From Roridomyces roridus (taxonomy: Eukaryota > Basidiomycota > Agaricomycetes > Agaricales > Mycenaceae): a stretch of DNA of 64,000 nucleotides. The translations under genes were made by a program, and so were the position numbers. The DNA lies in NCBI GenBank assembly GCA_029378245.1, contig JARKIF010000128.1, forward strand, positions 32,388-96,387. Reading direction: 5' to 3'. Below the pieces are notes generated by a model. The model was not told the DNA's origin. It searched no databases and was given only the letters and a program-made list of their open reading frames with translations. Shown in pieces: positions 43,843 through 54,335 of this stretch (the first letter of the stretch is position 1; each line of letters starts with the position of its first letter).

Positions 43843-45006
43843 ATGGAAAGCGACTCGCCTCAGCGCCAATGTGACAACGCGTCTTGTGGTAACAAAGTAC
43901 CTTCAAGTGTATGGTCCAGCGGCGTCCTTTGTTCTGGATGCTCGGGTGCTCGGTAGTGCGTTATTGTCTCGCTGAATTGTCTTTGTGGCTCAACGGACCT
44001 TTGCCAGTTGTGCAGCCCCGTGCCAAGAAGTGTCCTGGGCGTCTCACAAAGCAATCTGCACTGTCCCGAAGTCCGTGAAGCTAGGAGAGATTCGTCTCCA
44101 CTGCAAGATCGAGGAAGAGGACGAGGACGAAGATGAAGACGGGTATGACTCGGATGAAGACATGGATTCGACTTGTATAAAGGTGCGTCCTCTTCTCGCA
44201 GAAACGTCGCAGAACTATCCACTAATCCACCTCAGAATATCTCTGTCGATATAGAATACAAGCCCTTTGGGAGCAACACCGCTGTCAAGATTGGCTACGC
44301 GCGTCTCGTGCTTGTCGATATCGAAAAGACCCGGAGCGTTGGATTCTTCTTTCGTCTGGATGATGAATCCGATGTGTGTGGCCCACTTTTTTTCTTTGTC
44401 TGCGCCTTGACGGAAACTATCGCAGGAACTTTCCAATTTCGCGGTTCTGTTCGATGACGAAGGTCCCCTGCGTCCTAACAGTGGATGTTGGCAACCGGAA
44501 GACTTTGACGAGCAAGATTATCTCGTGGTGCTCACCGAACTTGTCGTCGATATCCCATGGAGGGAGCAGGGAATCGGCCGATCCGTCTTTCAGAAACTCT
44601 TCAAGCTGGAGCAATTGCATGGCTCGCGCTTCATCTTCGCCTGGCCCACCGCCTTGGGCTTCCTCGAGCCAGAAGGAGTCAACGGTCGCTCCGGAGAGCC
44701 GACCACGGCGGAGCAGGCAGCCTATTCAGCAAAATGCGACCGTGTCGTCAAATTCTTTCAGAAGGTGCGTTCGTTGCTTCCTTCACATCCATGTGCGTCG
44801 AGCTGACGAGCATCTAGTCCGCCTTCCGCCGCGTCGTGAATTCGAGATTCTTCTGTTTGGCCAACGACATTCGGCACGCGTCCCATTCCATTCCGCTCGA
44901 TCAAGATGCTCCTTACCACGACTCGGAACTGCCTCCAACCATAACGCTGGAGGAAGCACAACGTTACATGGATGAACGTTACATGGCTCAGCGCATGCCA
45001 TTTTGA
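43843..45006 (+). CDS. MYND zinc finger - GNAT-like fusion protein, copy 2
   Basis: Same exon pattern as copy 1, starting MESDSPQRQCDNASCG at 43843. The finger is complete: CDNASC, VLCSGCSGARYC and CQEVSWASHKAIC, with the YC codons rebuilt across intron 1. The acidic linker is EEEDEDEDEDGYDSDEDMD. The GNAT part has NISVDIEYKPFGSNTAVKIG, LRPNSGCWQPEDFDEQDYLV, VVDIPWREQGIGRSVFQKLF, HGSRFIFAWPTALGFLEPEG and FRRVVNSRFFCLANDIRHAS. WREQGIGR keeps the glycines of the acetyl-CoA loop. Stop at 45004-45006. It is a tandem duplicate of the gene at 42324 with substantial divergence but no frame defect. Confidence 0.82.
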
Positions 45007-45202
45007 TCGAGAGAAAATTTTCGCCACTTCATTCCTTATGCTACAGCCGCTGTAATGTCTCTCTTCTGCAAAGTCCACTCTGTAGCCACTCCAAAGTCCC
45101 AAGTCGATGTATCGTATTTCCAATTCCATTATATTCCAGAGACAATAAAGAGATAAATACAGAAATTCAGTCATCGCTCCCCCCTTCCAAGTAGTTACAC
45201 GG

Positions 45203-47308
45203 CTAGCTCCCACCACGGCCCCGCGTAGGCTTCTTCTTGGGCGACATATCCATCTCCATGTCTTCCTCCTCCTCCGGCCCCAGGCTACGCGGCCGTTTAA
45301 ACCGCTGGGGAAGCCGTCTGCCGCGATTGTACAAGTCCTGACGAGTCGACGTCCCACCGTCGGACGACGTCATCGTCAGCGCCAGCGCCAACCAGGGTAG
45401 AGGCAGGCGTAGCTGAGGTCCCGTCTCGAGGTACATTCGAGTCCGGGATGGCGTTGAAGGACATGTTCCTCATGGGCTGGATCAGGTCGTCCGGAGGCGT
45501 GAATGTCGGGATTGCGTATAGATTGACGTTCTTAGGAGGGATCCAGGCGTCCCTGAGAGCCCGGTCCATGGTCGGGCGCTTCATGGGGTCCGCTTGGAGG
45601 AGACTGCGGATGAAGGTCCGGCCTGCAAGTCGCGGTGAGGACGGCAGAGAGTGTAGGAGAGAAAGCAAACCTTGGGAGCTGACGTAGACGGGATACCCCT
45701 CATTGTCGTTGGAGACGATGTGTTCGTCGAAAGTCCGCCAATTGATCGCGCAGTCCATATGGGCGGCTTCCTGCCAACTGTCCGCCCAGCGCTGGTACCA
45801 TTGGCGGCCAGCTATGCTGCATGGCGATCTTAAGAAGTGGCTGCGGGAGGTGGGGGAAGAGACGCACCATTCATACATAACAAGACCAGCTGCCCAGACA
45901 TCGACGGTAAAGGGAGGGTAGCCCATCCCTTGGGTCGTGTGCTGGATTAGCTCAGGGGCGAGATACGGGTATGAGCCAACAGCCGTCTGACATCTCGTCA
46001 GTCGCCCAAGACAAGGAGGAGGAGGGACGAACGCACGTTCACCATGCTCCCCTCATTGAGCCCCAGCTTCGCGAGTCCGAAGTCCGCGAGCTTGAGGACA
46101 GGCGGTAGCTGTGCGGTCAGCAAGATATTCTAGACACGGTCAAATCACCTGGTGACAAGAATGCGGGACACACGCACCTCTGGTTTCAAATCGCGGTGGG
46201 TAACACCACGCCAGTGGATATGGGCCAAGGCTTTGCAAAGCTGCCGCATCAGATGCTTTGTCATGCGTTCGCTCAGGCCAGGGATTATTTCCCTTAGCGT
46301 GCCGCCATCCACGTAGTCCAAGACGATGTCTGAAGGAGCGGTCAGTTAGTGCTTACTTGCGACCAGGGAAACGACCTCACCTAGGCTTTTATCCTGGTTC
46401 CAAAAGTAATCGTGCATCCGGCAGATATTTTCATGAACGAGCTCCGTCAGTATGTCGACCTCCTGCTGCAGTTTCAGTTGATCAGGGTATACGGTCTCCC
46501 CGTCGTCGTTCCAGTATGAAGTTGCGGTGTGCTTCTGAACTTGATGGGTAAGAATGAGATACGAGGGATCGCCATTGAACGCACTGGGTCGACGTGCTTC
46601 ACCGCAAACACCCGCTCGTCGCTCTTACTGAACGCTCTATACACCTTCCCAAAAGTCCCTGAGCCGAGGAGCTCGTTCTTCCTCACCTCCCACTTTTCGT
46701 CTACCCCGGATTTCGGAGATGAGACATCCCGTAATACGAATCCTGCATCATGCATAAGCCATGTAACAAAAGGGAGGTGCAAGAACGCACGGAAATCGCT
46801 CGCTTGTTGGGTGGGATCTAGCGGAATGCCACTCACGAGCGATATAACCATCCCTTCCGTTATCCACCGCGAGCGGCCACGTTCTTTAACCAGTTTCGTT
46901 TCGTTGACCTGAGGGATGGTTCGCCGACAAAAAGTGTTGCATGGAAAAAAACAGCTAACCCATGTGCCGTTGCTCGACCCGTTGTCGATTATCTTTATTC
47001 GCGCCCTGCCGTGCTTGATACCATGGTACTCAAGGGTAAAATGGTTGCCGCTGACTGGAAGGCTGTCAGAGAAGGGAGAACGAGCAATCAATGGACTGGC
47101 TTTGGGGACTTGGGATTACGTGAGTGCACGATGGCCGACGACCAAACGTAACCACCGGTTGCTTGAGGAAATAGACGGGTTTGACGCAGTTGTTGTGACA
47201 AGGATAGCTCTTGAGGTAGCCCCATGAGCCCTCCTCAATTTCGAAGGCCGGGAGAATAGTTTCGTCGGGCTGCTGTGTTGACGCGTATTGGTCGTCCTGG
47301 TCGTCCAT
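45203..47308 (-). CDS. FHA-domain Ser/Thr protein kinase (CHK2/Rad53-like)
   Basis: Start ATG at 47308 (MDDQDDQYASTQQPDETILP). The FHA domain is recognisable: VVTFGRRPSCTH, SGNHFTLEY and IIDNGSSNGTWVNETKL (the GR, SxxH and NG blocks that bind phosphothreonine). The kinase domain follows: [68 protein letters not shown] and VDVWAAGLVMYEW. This FHA-then-kinase order is that of the DNA-damage checkpoint kinases Rad53/Cds1/CHK2. The C terminus is uncertain: one frame stops at 45297. A 97 nt intron (GTACCT to CGTCAG) would instead join NAIPDSN to a basic/acidic end with KRPRSLGPEEEED and SPKKKPTRGRGGS, a plausible nuclear signal. It is head to head with the next kinase. Confidence 0.85.
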
Positions 47309-47801
47309 GTTGGTGGCGAGTGTATCCTGCCGCTGCGTTCCTTTTAAAGTTTTGGGTGATGAAAGAAGGCGGCATCTGCGTTTGATCTGTGTTGTCCTTT
47401 GTTGCCTTGGATGAAAGGCGGGAAATAATTCAAGAAGGCCGACATGCTACAGGACAATGGATGCATAGTCGCACAAAGACGCATCGATAGGGAAAGCAGA
47501 AAGGCTCTTTTGGCGCTGCCCGCCGAGCTTTGTGTGCACTCCGTAAAGTTGCTTTTGTGGGTCTGGCCAAGTTCGGTACGACTCACTAGTTCATTTTCCG
47601 CCCGAAACGTATGTATGTGACTCAGTTGATGCATTCAAGACTAGAATGCGCATTTCTGACCACGACGAGAGCAATGAGCAGGACAAGAGATGCCGATCAA
47701 AAGAACGCCAATCTTTCATCTCCTTTCAGCCAAGCCTTGTATATACTTTGCACTTGGTTTCCTCTTGTTTCTCCCATTCTTCCCCTCCTCCTCTCTCCAC
47801 C
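47309..47801. other. Shared upstream region of the two divergent FHA kinases
   Basis: 493 bp containing both promoters. A TATATA near 47740 and a pyrimidine-rich leader precede the + gene. No gene of its own. Confidence 0.6.
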
Positions 47802-50224
47802 ATGTATGCGAGCGAGCCCGAAGAACCCATGCAGCAGACGCAGCAGGACGACGACCTGTCACAGCCCTACGATGGGCCAAACGCCGAACGCATGGCTCAC
47901 CCAGAGCTTTTTGGCTACCTCAATCCATGTAGCTCCAAGGTCAACCGCGTGGACTTGTTCAAGGAGTACCCCGAGGTCAAGATTGGACGCAATACCAATG
48001 GCAACCATGTCGTGTTTCACGGCTTCAAAATCAGTGAGTGGCATGCACACCGACGGTCCTCTCCGTACGACGCGTATGCAGGCAACTATCACGCGACTTT
48101 ACGGTGGAATGAACAGTACGACACCCAGTCGGTCATTACGGTGCTGGATACCTCGAGCAACGGGACATTTGTGAGCCTGCCCGGACTCTCCTCCGTGTTG
48201 TTGTTGACGCTGTACGGCAGATCAATGGGAAAAAAATCGGCAAGGGACAGCAGGGGCTGCTGCGAGACGGAAACGAGATAGCTTTCGGTGTCTCTATGGC
48301 CTCCAAGGAAGAAGGCGGTCTTTTTGATTATCGTGGGTCCACTACATCGAATCCCCCGCCTGGCTCATTCTCGCCCTAGGGTTTATCTTCCGCGACTTTG
48401 TGACGAGCAGCGTAACGCGCGCGCTATACAACTCGTATGACTTGACCATCGAGCTGGGCAAGGGCTCTTTCGCCACTGTCTACAAGGCGCTGAGAAGGGC
48501 CTCTGGCGAATGGGTTGCCGTCAAAGTCATCCACGAGACGAAGCGGCAGCCAACCACGAATCCTCAATCTTCTGGTCGGGAGATCCAAATAATGCAAGAG
48601 CTATTCCACCCCAACATTTGTCGGCTGCGCGAGGTGTTTTGGAATGACAACGGTAGCATCGGTGCGTGCGACTATTTCGGCTCTGGTACTCAATTCTCAC
48701 TGGGCTTCCAGACCTGGTACTCGAGCTCATAGAAGGCGGCGACCTCCTCGACTTCATTCTTCGCCAGGGCGGCCTCTGTGAGTCAGACTTGGCAGTGTTT
48801 TTCTCATTCTTATTCTTTGGAGCGGAACCCATGTCGCAGCACATCACATTCCAACTATGTCAAGCCCTGTCCTACATTCATGGCAAGGGTATCGCCCACC
48901 GTGATTTGAAGCCCGAGAACGTTCTCCTCACGTCGGACGAGCCGCCGATCGTCAAAGTAGCCGACTTTGGCCTCGCCAAGATCGTCGACAGTGTGACTAT
49001 GCTCAGGACGATGTGTGGCACGCCCTCCTACCTCGCGCCCGAGGTCGTGACGCAGCAGAACAACAGCGGATACGACTCATTGGTAGACAGCTGGAGCGTC
49101 GGCGTTATTCTCTTCTCAATGTACGAACGACTTTGTTTGCTTGTCAAGCTCATCTTAATGCTTTCGATCATAGGTTGAGCAACACGAACCCTTTCCTTGA
49201 GAACTCCGTCGATGACCTCAAGACGCGGATAGCGGAACGCACCATTGACTGGACGGTGCTCGACAGCCTTCGGTACGGCCCTGAAGAGCGTCCATTGAGT
49301 GATCAAGGTATGCCCAACTCGTTACTTTCTCTGCTTTTCTGATGTCATGCAGTCCGGGACTTCCTTTATCGTCTGCTGGACTTTGACCCTCGCCAACGAA
49401 TGCGGCTAAGCGACGCTTTGCGCCACCCCTGGCTCAACAACTACCAATTCGTTCACTCTGACACGATCGACTACTCCCTATACAATGGCGAGAGCGGAAC
49501 CCTTGTGGAAGACGTGTCCATGCGTAGTGTGGCGCCACTGAGCCCCACATCGTCCCCAGGGCCTGAGGGTTCCCTTAGCCAAAACTTGAAAGAACTCAAA
49601 CTCTCGCTGAGTCGGAACGAGAGTCTTTCCACCGTGGCCAACGGACATGGAGACTCTCCGAACGGCGTTCTACATGATGATACAGAAGGCACGCCACCGC
49701 CGCCGGGGCTCACACCGGTCAAGAAGGGCGGCCTTCAGCGGCGCAGCGAGGTGCTTCGGGACGCTGCGGAGATGGGCAAGCCGCCGGTCGAGCCATCTTG
49801 GGAGATGGTCAATTACATGTCGCAGTCACAAGGCCAGTCGACATCGGACGAGGAGTTGTATGGGCAGGTGACGCAGCCACCGAGCTCCAGTGGCCCGACG
49901 ACTACCAATGGGAGTGGCGGGAAGAAGCGGGCGCGGGGGCAACTGACACCTCTTCCGGAGGAGGGTGGCGATGTTGACGGAGAAGATGAGAGTCGTGCCA
50001 GCAGTCCGTTGAGCGACCTCAGTGATTCCCCCGAGCCTGCTCCAGCACGCAAGAAGACTCGAACGAATGGCGAGGCTACGCCGGCGAAGCCTAAAACCAA
50101 GCGCGGTGGGGCCGCGCGGACACCAGCGAGCACGAGGAAGGGCAAGACAAAGGAGTCGGAGGACGAAGGGTCTGCACCGGTAGGAGTGCGGCGGTCCACC
50201 CGTGCAAAGACCGCCCGGCGGTGA
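47802..50224 (+). CDS. FHA-domain checkpoint kinase with long nuclear-type tail (CHK2/Rad53/Cds1-like)
   Basis: Start ATG at 47802 ([20 protein letters not shown]). The FHA domain lies at about residues 50-130: [39 protein letters not shown] and [14 protein letters not shown]. The kinase domain follows: [92 protein letters not shown] and [11 protein letters not shown]. All catalytic residues are present. The last exon carries a long Ser/Pro/acidic tail with basic clusters ([28 protein letters not shown]), fitting a nuclear protein. About eight introns. The SQ/TQ-like start (QQTQQD) could be an ATR/ATM-type target, which is inference. Of the pair, this is the likelier true Rad53/Cds1 orthologue. 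Confidence 0.9.
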
Positions 50225-50462
50225 CTTGATTTTATCTTTCTCTTTATTTCTCTGTATATTGGCCGGCATTTCTCTTCCTCATCTCATCCAATCCACATCC
50301 CCTACCTCCCCATCACACGCATTGACTTGTTTTATCACTACTCGCTATGCCCACTGCTATATATTTATACGGTGTAATTCCTAGATTTGTATGTAGTACG
50401 TCGACGAGCAATTGCTGGCGACTAATGGATGAATACCATCACTGGCTTGATTGCAAACCGTC

Positions 50463-51645
50463 ATGACTTGGGACATTCCCCCCGAGATCTACGCCATTAT
50501 ATGCAACGAATTGCAAGGGACCGGCACGCTCGTCACCCTCTGTTCCACCTCTCGCCTTTTCCGTGACCAGGCACAACACATTCTGTACCGTTCGGTCGAT
50601 TTGCGGGGCCTCCGTACCATCAAGTCGTGGGCCTTGTCCGTCAGCCGAAACCCTCACCTAGCAGCACGAGTCCAGTCTCTTGTGATTCATTTTCCAAATC
50701 AAATACTCGACCAGGCCGATGGCACGAAAATCAAGCTTGCCCTCAACAAATGCGTTAATCTCAAGGATTTGGAGGTGGCCAGCGCGGACTTTGCACCGAC
50801 TTGCACATCCAAGCACGTCTGGATAATTGACGACTGTCCGTTCCGCCTCCACACTTTTCGAAACACGTACTTTAGGACCGGTGATACGTGGATGGGAAAG
50901 TTTTGGGAGGCGCAGACGGAGATTCGCGTCGTTGCGTTCCGCTCGGGGGGTTTGGTCCCGAGGAGCACCCTGCCCAATCTTTTGGCCGTCCGTGCTCCCC
51001 AGATCTCTGGTATTCCACTCGACAGACCTTTGCAAAGAGTCTATACGAGTTTTAACAATGATATCTCGCAACTGACGCGCTACAGCAAATCTCTGAGAAC
51101 CGTGAATCTCGAGAGAATGTGGGACAGAGACAATCTCACTTTCATGCGCGTCATCGAGATCCTCGCGGATTCGCTACCCCTGTTGTGCCACTTGTGGCTG
51201 GTCGAGAGGTCGAAATACGTGCGTGTTGGTTTCCCACTTCTCGGACTTCTTTCCTCACCCCGAGTCGTAGTTCAGGGGCGTTGGTTCTGATTGCGAGCGC
51301 GCACCAACGACGGCACTTCAACGTCTCAGCCAGCTTGAAGACTTTGTTTTGCACGCTCGCAGCGTCACCTCCTTCAAGGAGGGCAATGATGGTCTTTATC
51401 TTATGACCGACTCGACGGGGCTTGAAGCCCTGGGACTGGCGATTATGGCTGCGTGCCCTAACCTGCGGCGGGTTAATCTGGGTGGAGAGGTCGCCAGGGA
51501 TGTCGAGTTGACTTGCGTCTTGACGCGGTCTACGAATGGGGGGATTTGGACAGAACATGGTGCCCAACGGTCTGCTGGACATCGTTGTGGCACAACGTTC
51601 CCGTGGGGATTCACCGTCAGGCCTGCTCGATGCATCCTGAATTAA
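50463..51645 (+). CDS. F-box/LRR-like protein, tandem copy 1 (altered C terminus)
   Basis: Two exons (50463-51218, 51271-51645) give 376 residues. The N terminus MTWDIPPEIYAIICNELQGT followed by STSRLFRDQAQHILYRSVDL is an F-box of the same family as the genes at 27.7, 34 and 36 kb on the other strand. Irregular LRR-like strands follow (VNLKDLEVAS, LPNLLAVRAPQI, SLRTVNLERMW, LPLLCHLWLVERSK, CPNLRRVNLGG). Compared with copy 2, about 50 bp are missing just before the expected end, after WTEHG. The frame therefore runs on through former 3' untranslated DNA to a stop at 51645 and ends in an unrelated RPARCILN. A role as SCF substrate adaptor is inferred from the F-box. Confidence 0.82.
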
Positions 51646-51950
51646 CCTTTACCATCCTGCCCACAAGTAGTCAACGATGACGCGGTCCTTTTGCTTCGTA
51701 CTCGTGCAAGAGGCAGTTCCTTTGCACTGTGGCTGGGCAGCGTTAAACGTACGAAGATGCCGGTTGGCTCGAGCGCACGCTTGCCCACGGCCAACATTAT
51801 GGACTGTCCACCCACCACGCACATTGACTTTTTTTTTCACTACTCGCTATGCACACTGCTATATTGTAATTCCTAGATTGTATGTACGTCGACGAGCAAT
51901 TGAATGGATGTCTCTCCTGCATGCCATCACCGGCTTGCCTGCAAGCCGTC

Positions 51951-53108
51951 ATGACTTCGAGCATTCCCGCCGAGATCTACGCCATTATATGCAGCGAAGT
52001 GCAAGGGAACGGCACGCTCGTCACCCTCTGTTCCACGTCTCGTCTTCTCCGCGACCTGGCACAACACATTCTGTACCATTCAGTCGACCTGACGGGATGT
52101 AGCCTCCGCACCATCAAGTCGTGGGCCTTGTCCGTCAGCCGGTACGCCCACCTCGCAGCACGAGTCCAGTCCCTTGCGATTGAATTCCCAGAGGACATGC
52201 TCGACCCGACGGATGCCACCAAAATCACGCTTGCCCTCAACAAATGCGTTAACCTCAAGGATTTGGAGGTTGCCTGTGCGCGCTTTCCCAACCACTCCAA
52301 TTCAAAGCACGTATGGATGATCGAGGACTGTCCGTTTCGCCTGCACACTTTTCGGAACTCGTACTTCACGACGAGTGACACATGGATGACCAAGTTTTGG
52401 GAGGCGCAGACGGAGATTCGCGTCCTTGCGTTCCGCTGGGGGGGTTCGGTCCCAACGGGCTACTTGCCCAATCTTTTAGCCGTCCGTGCTCCTCAGGTCT
52501 CTGGTCTTCCACTCGAACGACCGCTGCAAAGAGTGTATACGACTTTTGACAATGATATCTCCCAATTGGCGCGCTACAGCCAGTCTCTGAAAACTGTCAA
52601 TTTAGAGAGAACATGGAGCAGCCGAGACAGTTTGACTTTCTTGGGCATCATCGAGATCCTCGCAGACTCGCTACCCCTATTGCGCCATTTGTGGCTGGTC
52701 GAGAGGTCGAAATCCGTACGTCTTGGTCTCACACTTCTCGACGTTTTTTTCTGACCCGACTCGTAGTTCAGGGGCATTGGTTCTGATTTCGAGCGCGCAC
52801 CAACGACGGCACTTCAGCGTATGAGCCATCTCGAAGACGTTGTGTTGCACACCCGCAGCATCACGTTCTTCAAGGAAGGCAGCGATGGCCCTCTATATTC
52901 TATGACCCAGTCGTCAGGCCTTGAAGCCCAGGCGTCAGCGATCATGGCTGTGTGCCCTACCCTGCAGCGGGTGAACCTGGGCGGAGCGGCCGCCAGGGAT
53001 GTCGAATTGACTTGCCTCTTGACGCGGTCTACGACTGGAGGGATTCGGACAGAACATGGGACGGAGTTTGATTCTGACGCAGCCTCCATGTTTTGGCGTA
53101 TCTCGTGA
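51951..53108 (+). CDS. F-box/LRR-like protein, tandem copy 2
   Basis: Two exons (51951-52715, 52767-53108) give 368 residues. The start MTSSIPAEIYAIICSEVQGN with STSRLLRDLAQHILYHSVDL is the F-box. Downstream blocks parallel copy 1: VNLKDLEVACARF, MIEDCPFRLHTFRNSYFTTS, LPNLLAVRAPQVSGL, SLKTVNLERTW, LPLLRHLWLVERSK, CPTLQRVNLGGAAARDVELT. It ends FDSDAASMFWRIS. It has no frame defect and is probably the intact version of the pair. In-frame codons also exist upstream to 51882, so a longer start is possible. Confidence 0.85.
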
Positions 53109-53345
53109 GGAGTTGCCCGACGGTTGGTTGGGTATCGCTGGAGCACAACGTTCTCATAGGGATTCACCCCCCGATCGCGTCTTCATTCTGCGGACCCACC
53201 TAGGCCTACTCGATGCACTTTGAATTAACCTTTGCCATCCCGCCCACAGTGGTCAACGATGACGCGGACTTTTTTGCCTCGTACTCGTGCAAGAAGCAGT
53301 TCATTTGTACTGTGGCTGGGCAGCGTTAAACGCACGAGGACGGAT

Positions 53346-54335
53346 TCAGACGCGATCATGGACTTGGCTCGAGCGGATGCTTGCCGACGGCCGACATTAC
53401 TTTGCAACACAACGCGGCGGGGTACTCTCATTTAAATACAGCAGGCGTCTTGCCAAGTGATGAGCTCCAGTCAATGCAACTTCCATCCTTGTGTGCTTAT
53501 CATGCCCTAATATTGTCGGATGGTTCGGACCAATTTGCGGGACTCTGGCGCAACGCAAGCATTCGCGGAGTTGAATCGCTGATATCCGGGCACGTTTTTT
53601 CATCCATATCCGGTCTTTTTCCTATCCAGTGTCTCCACCGGCGTCTAAGCCAAAATTAATGTGCCATGCGGCTGCTTATTTTTGATGCGCCCTGGCTCTC
53701 GTATTGCAGCATTGTCACGGTGGGCTCTCGCTGTCGAGTCTGTGGAGGGCAAGGTGTCGCGTCTTGAATTTTTTCCACTATCGAATTCCCTCCCTTCGTA
53801 TCTCTGCACGAGGCGCATGATAACGACATTGGCCGATTTAAGCCCTACGACGCTCGCTGATGGGCGCTTTCCAGACTATATTTCGTTTGTGCGTTTCCAC
53901 CGGATACGGATTACCAACACGATTGTCACTGGTGTGCAAGGCGACCCTCGTGTAGAGAGTTTTCTCGTTCAATCCGAGACGGTGAGCCCAGAATATACAC
54001 GAAGCCTGCCTCCCGCTGATGGAAAAATTCAGAAATCGTTGACAACAGATGGATTTTCCACGAGGCGCGGCCCTGCAAAGTTTAGAAGTATGTGGAACTA
54101 CGCGTTTTATCGAGAACTTGATGGCGTCTGACGCCACCTGAATAATGAGGTTGGTGTAAGGCGTGGAATGTGTTATGATTTAACCACTGACAGATTTCGG
54201 TGGAACGTATTAACGCAGCCCACCCACCCCACCATGCTTCCCCGTTCCCCACTCTCCAGCGTAAATGATTTGTATGCGCGCCGCGTTCTTACCTCTTGAA
54301 CGCTAATCTAACTGCCACCTTCAAGCACTTTCGAG
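53346..54335. other. Gene-poor stretch between F-box copy 2 and the divergent velvet gene
   Basis: A 156-codon frame at 53661-54131 (with MITTLADLSPTTLADGRFPD) is open but shows no domain and no paralogue here, so it is not called as a gene. The right end is the promoter of the velvet gene. Confidence 0.4.

Larger units (their letters stand above)
50320..53345. repeat. Tandem duplication of a 1.5 kb F-box gene unit (50320-51817 and 51818-53345)
   Basis: Both units start with a leader containing CACTACTCGCTATGC and CGTCGACGAGCAATT. Each contains one F-box gene and ends with a trailer containing CTGTGGCTGGGCAGCGTTAAA. The boundary lies near the repeated ATTGACTT, where unit 1's trailer meets unit 2's leader. 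Confidence 0.85.

Noticed and set aside
49813..50269. Minus-strand frames opposite the kinase tail
   Set aside because: The kinase tail on the + strand is in frame with a complete kinase; these are Pro/Arg-rich shadows.
53661..54131. 156-codon + strand frame before the divergent velvet gene
   Set aside because: No domain, no paralogue, no sensible exon link to the velvet frame; considered as missing velvet N terminus but shows none of the expected QQP-type pattern.
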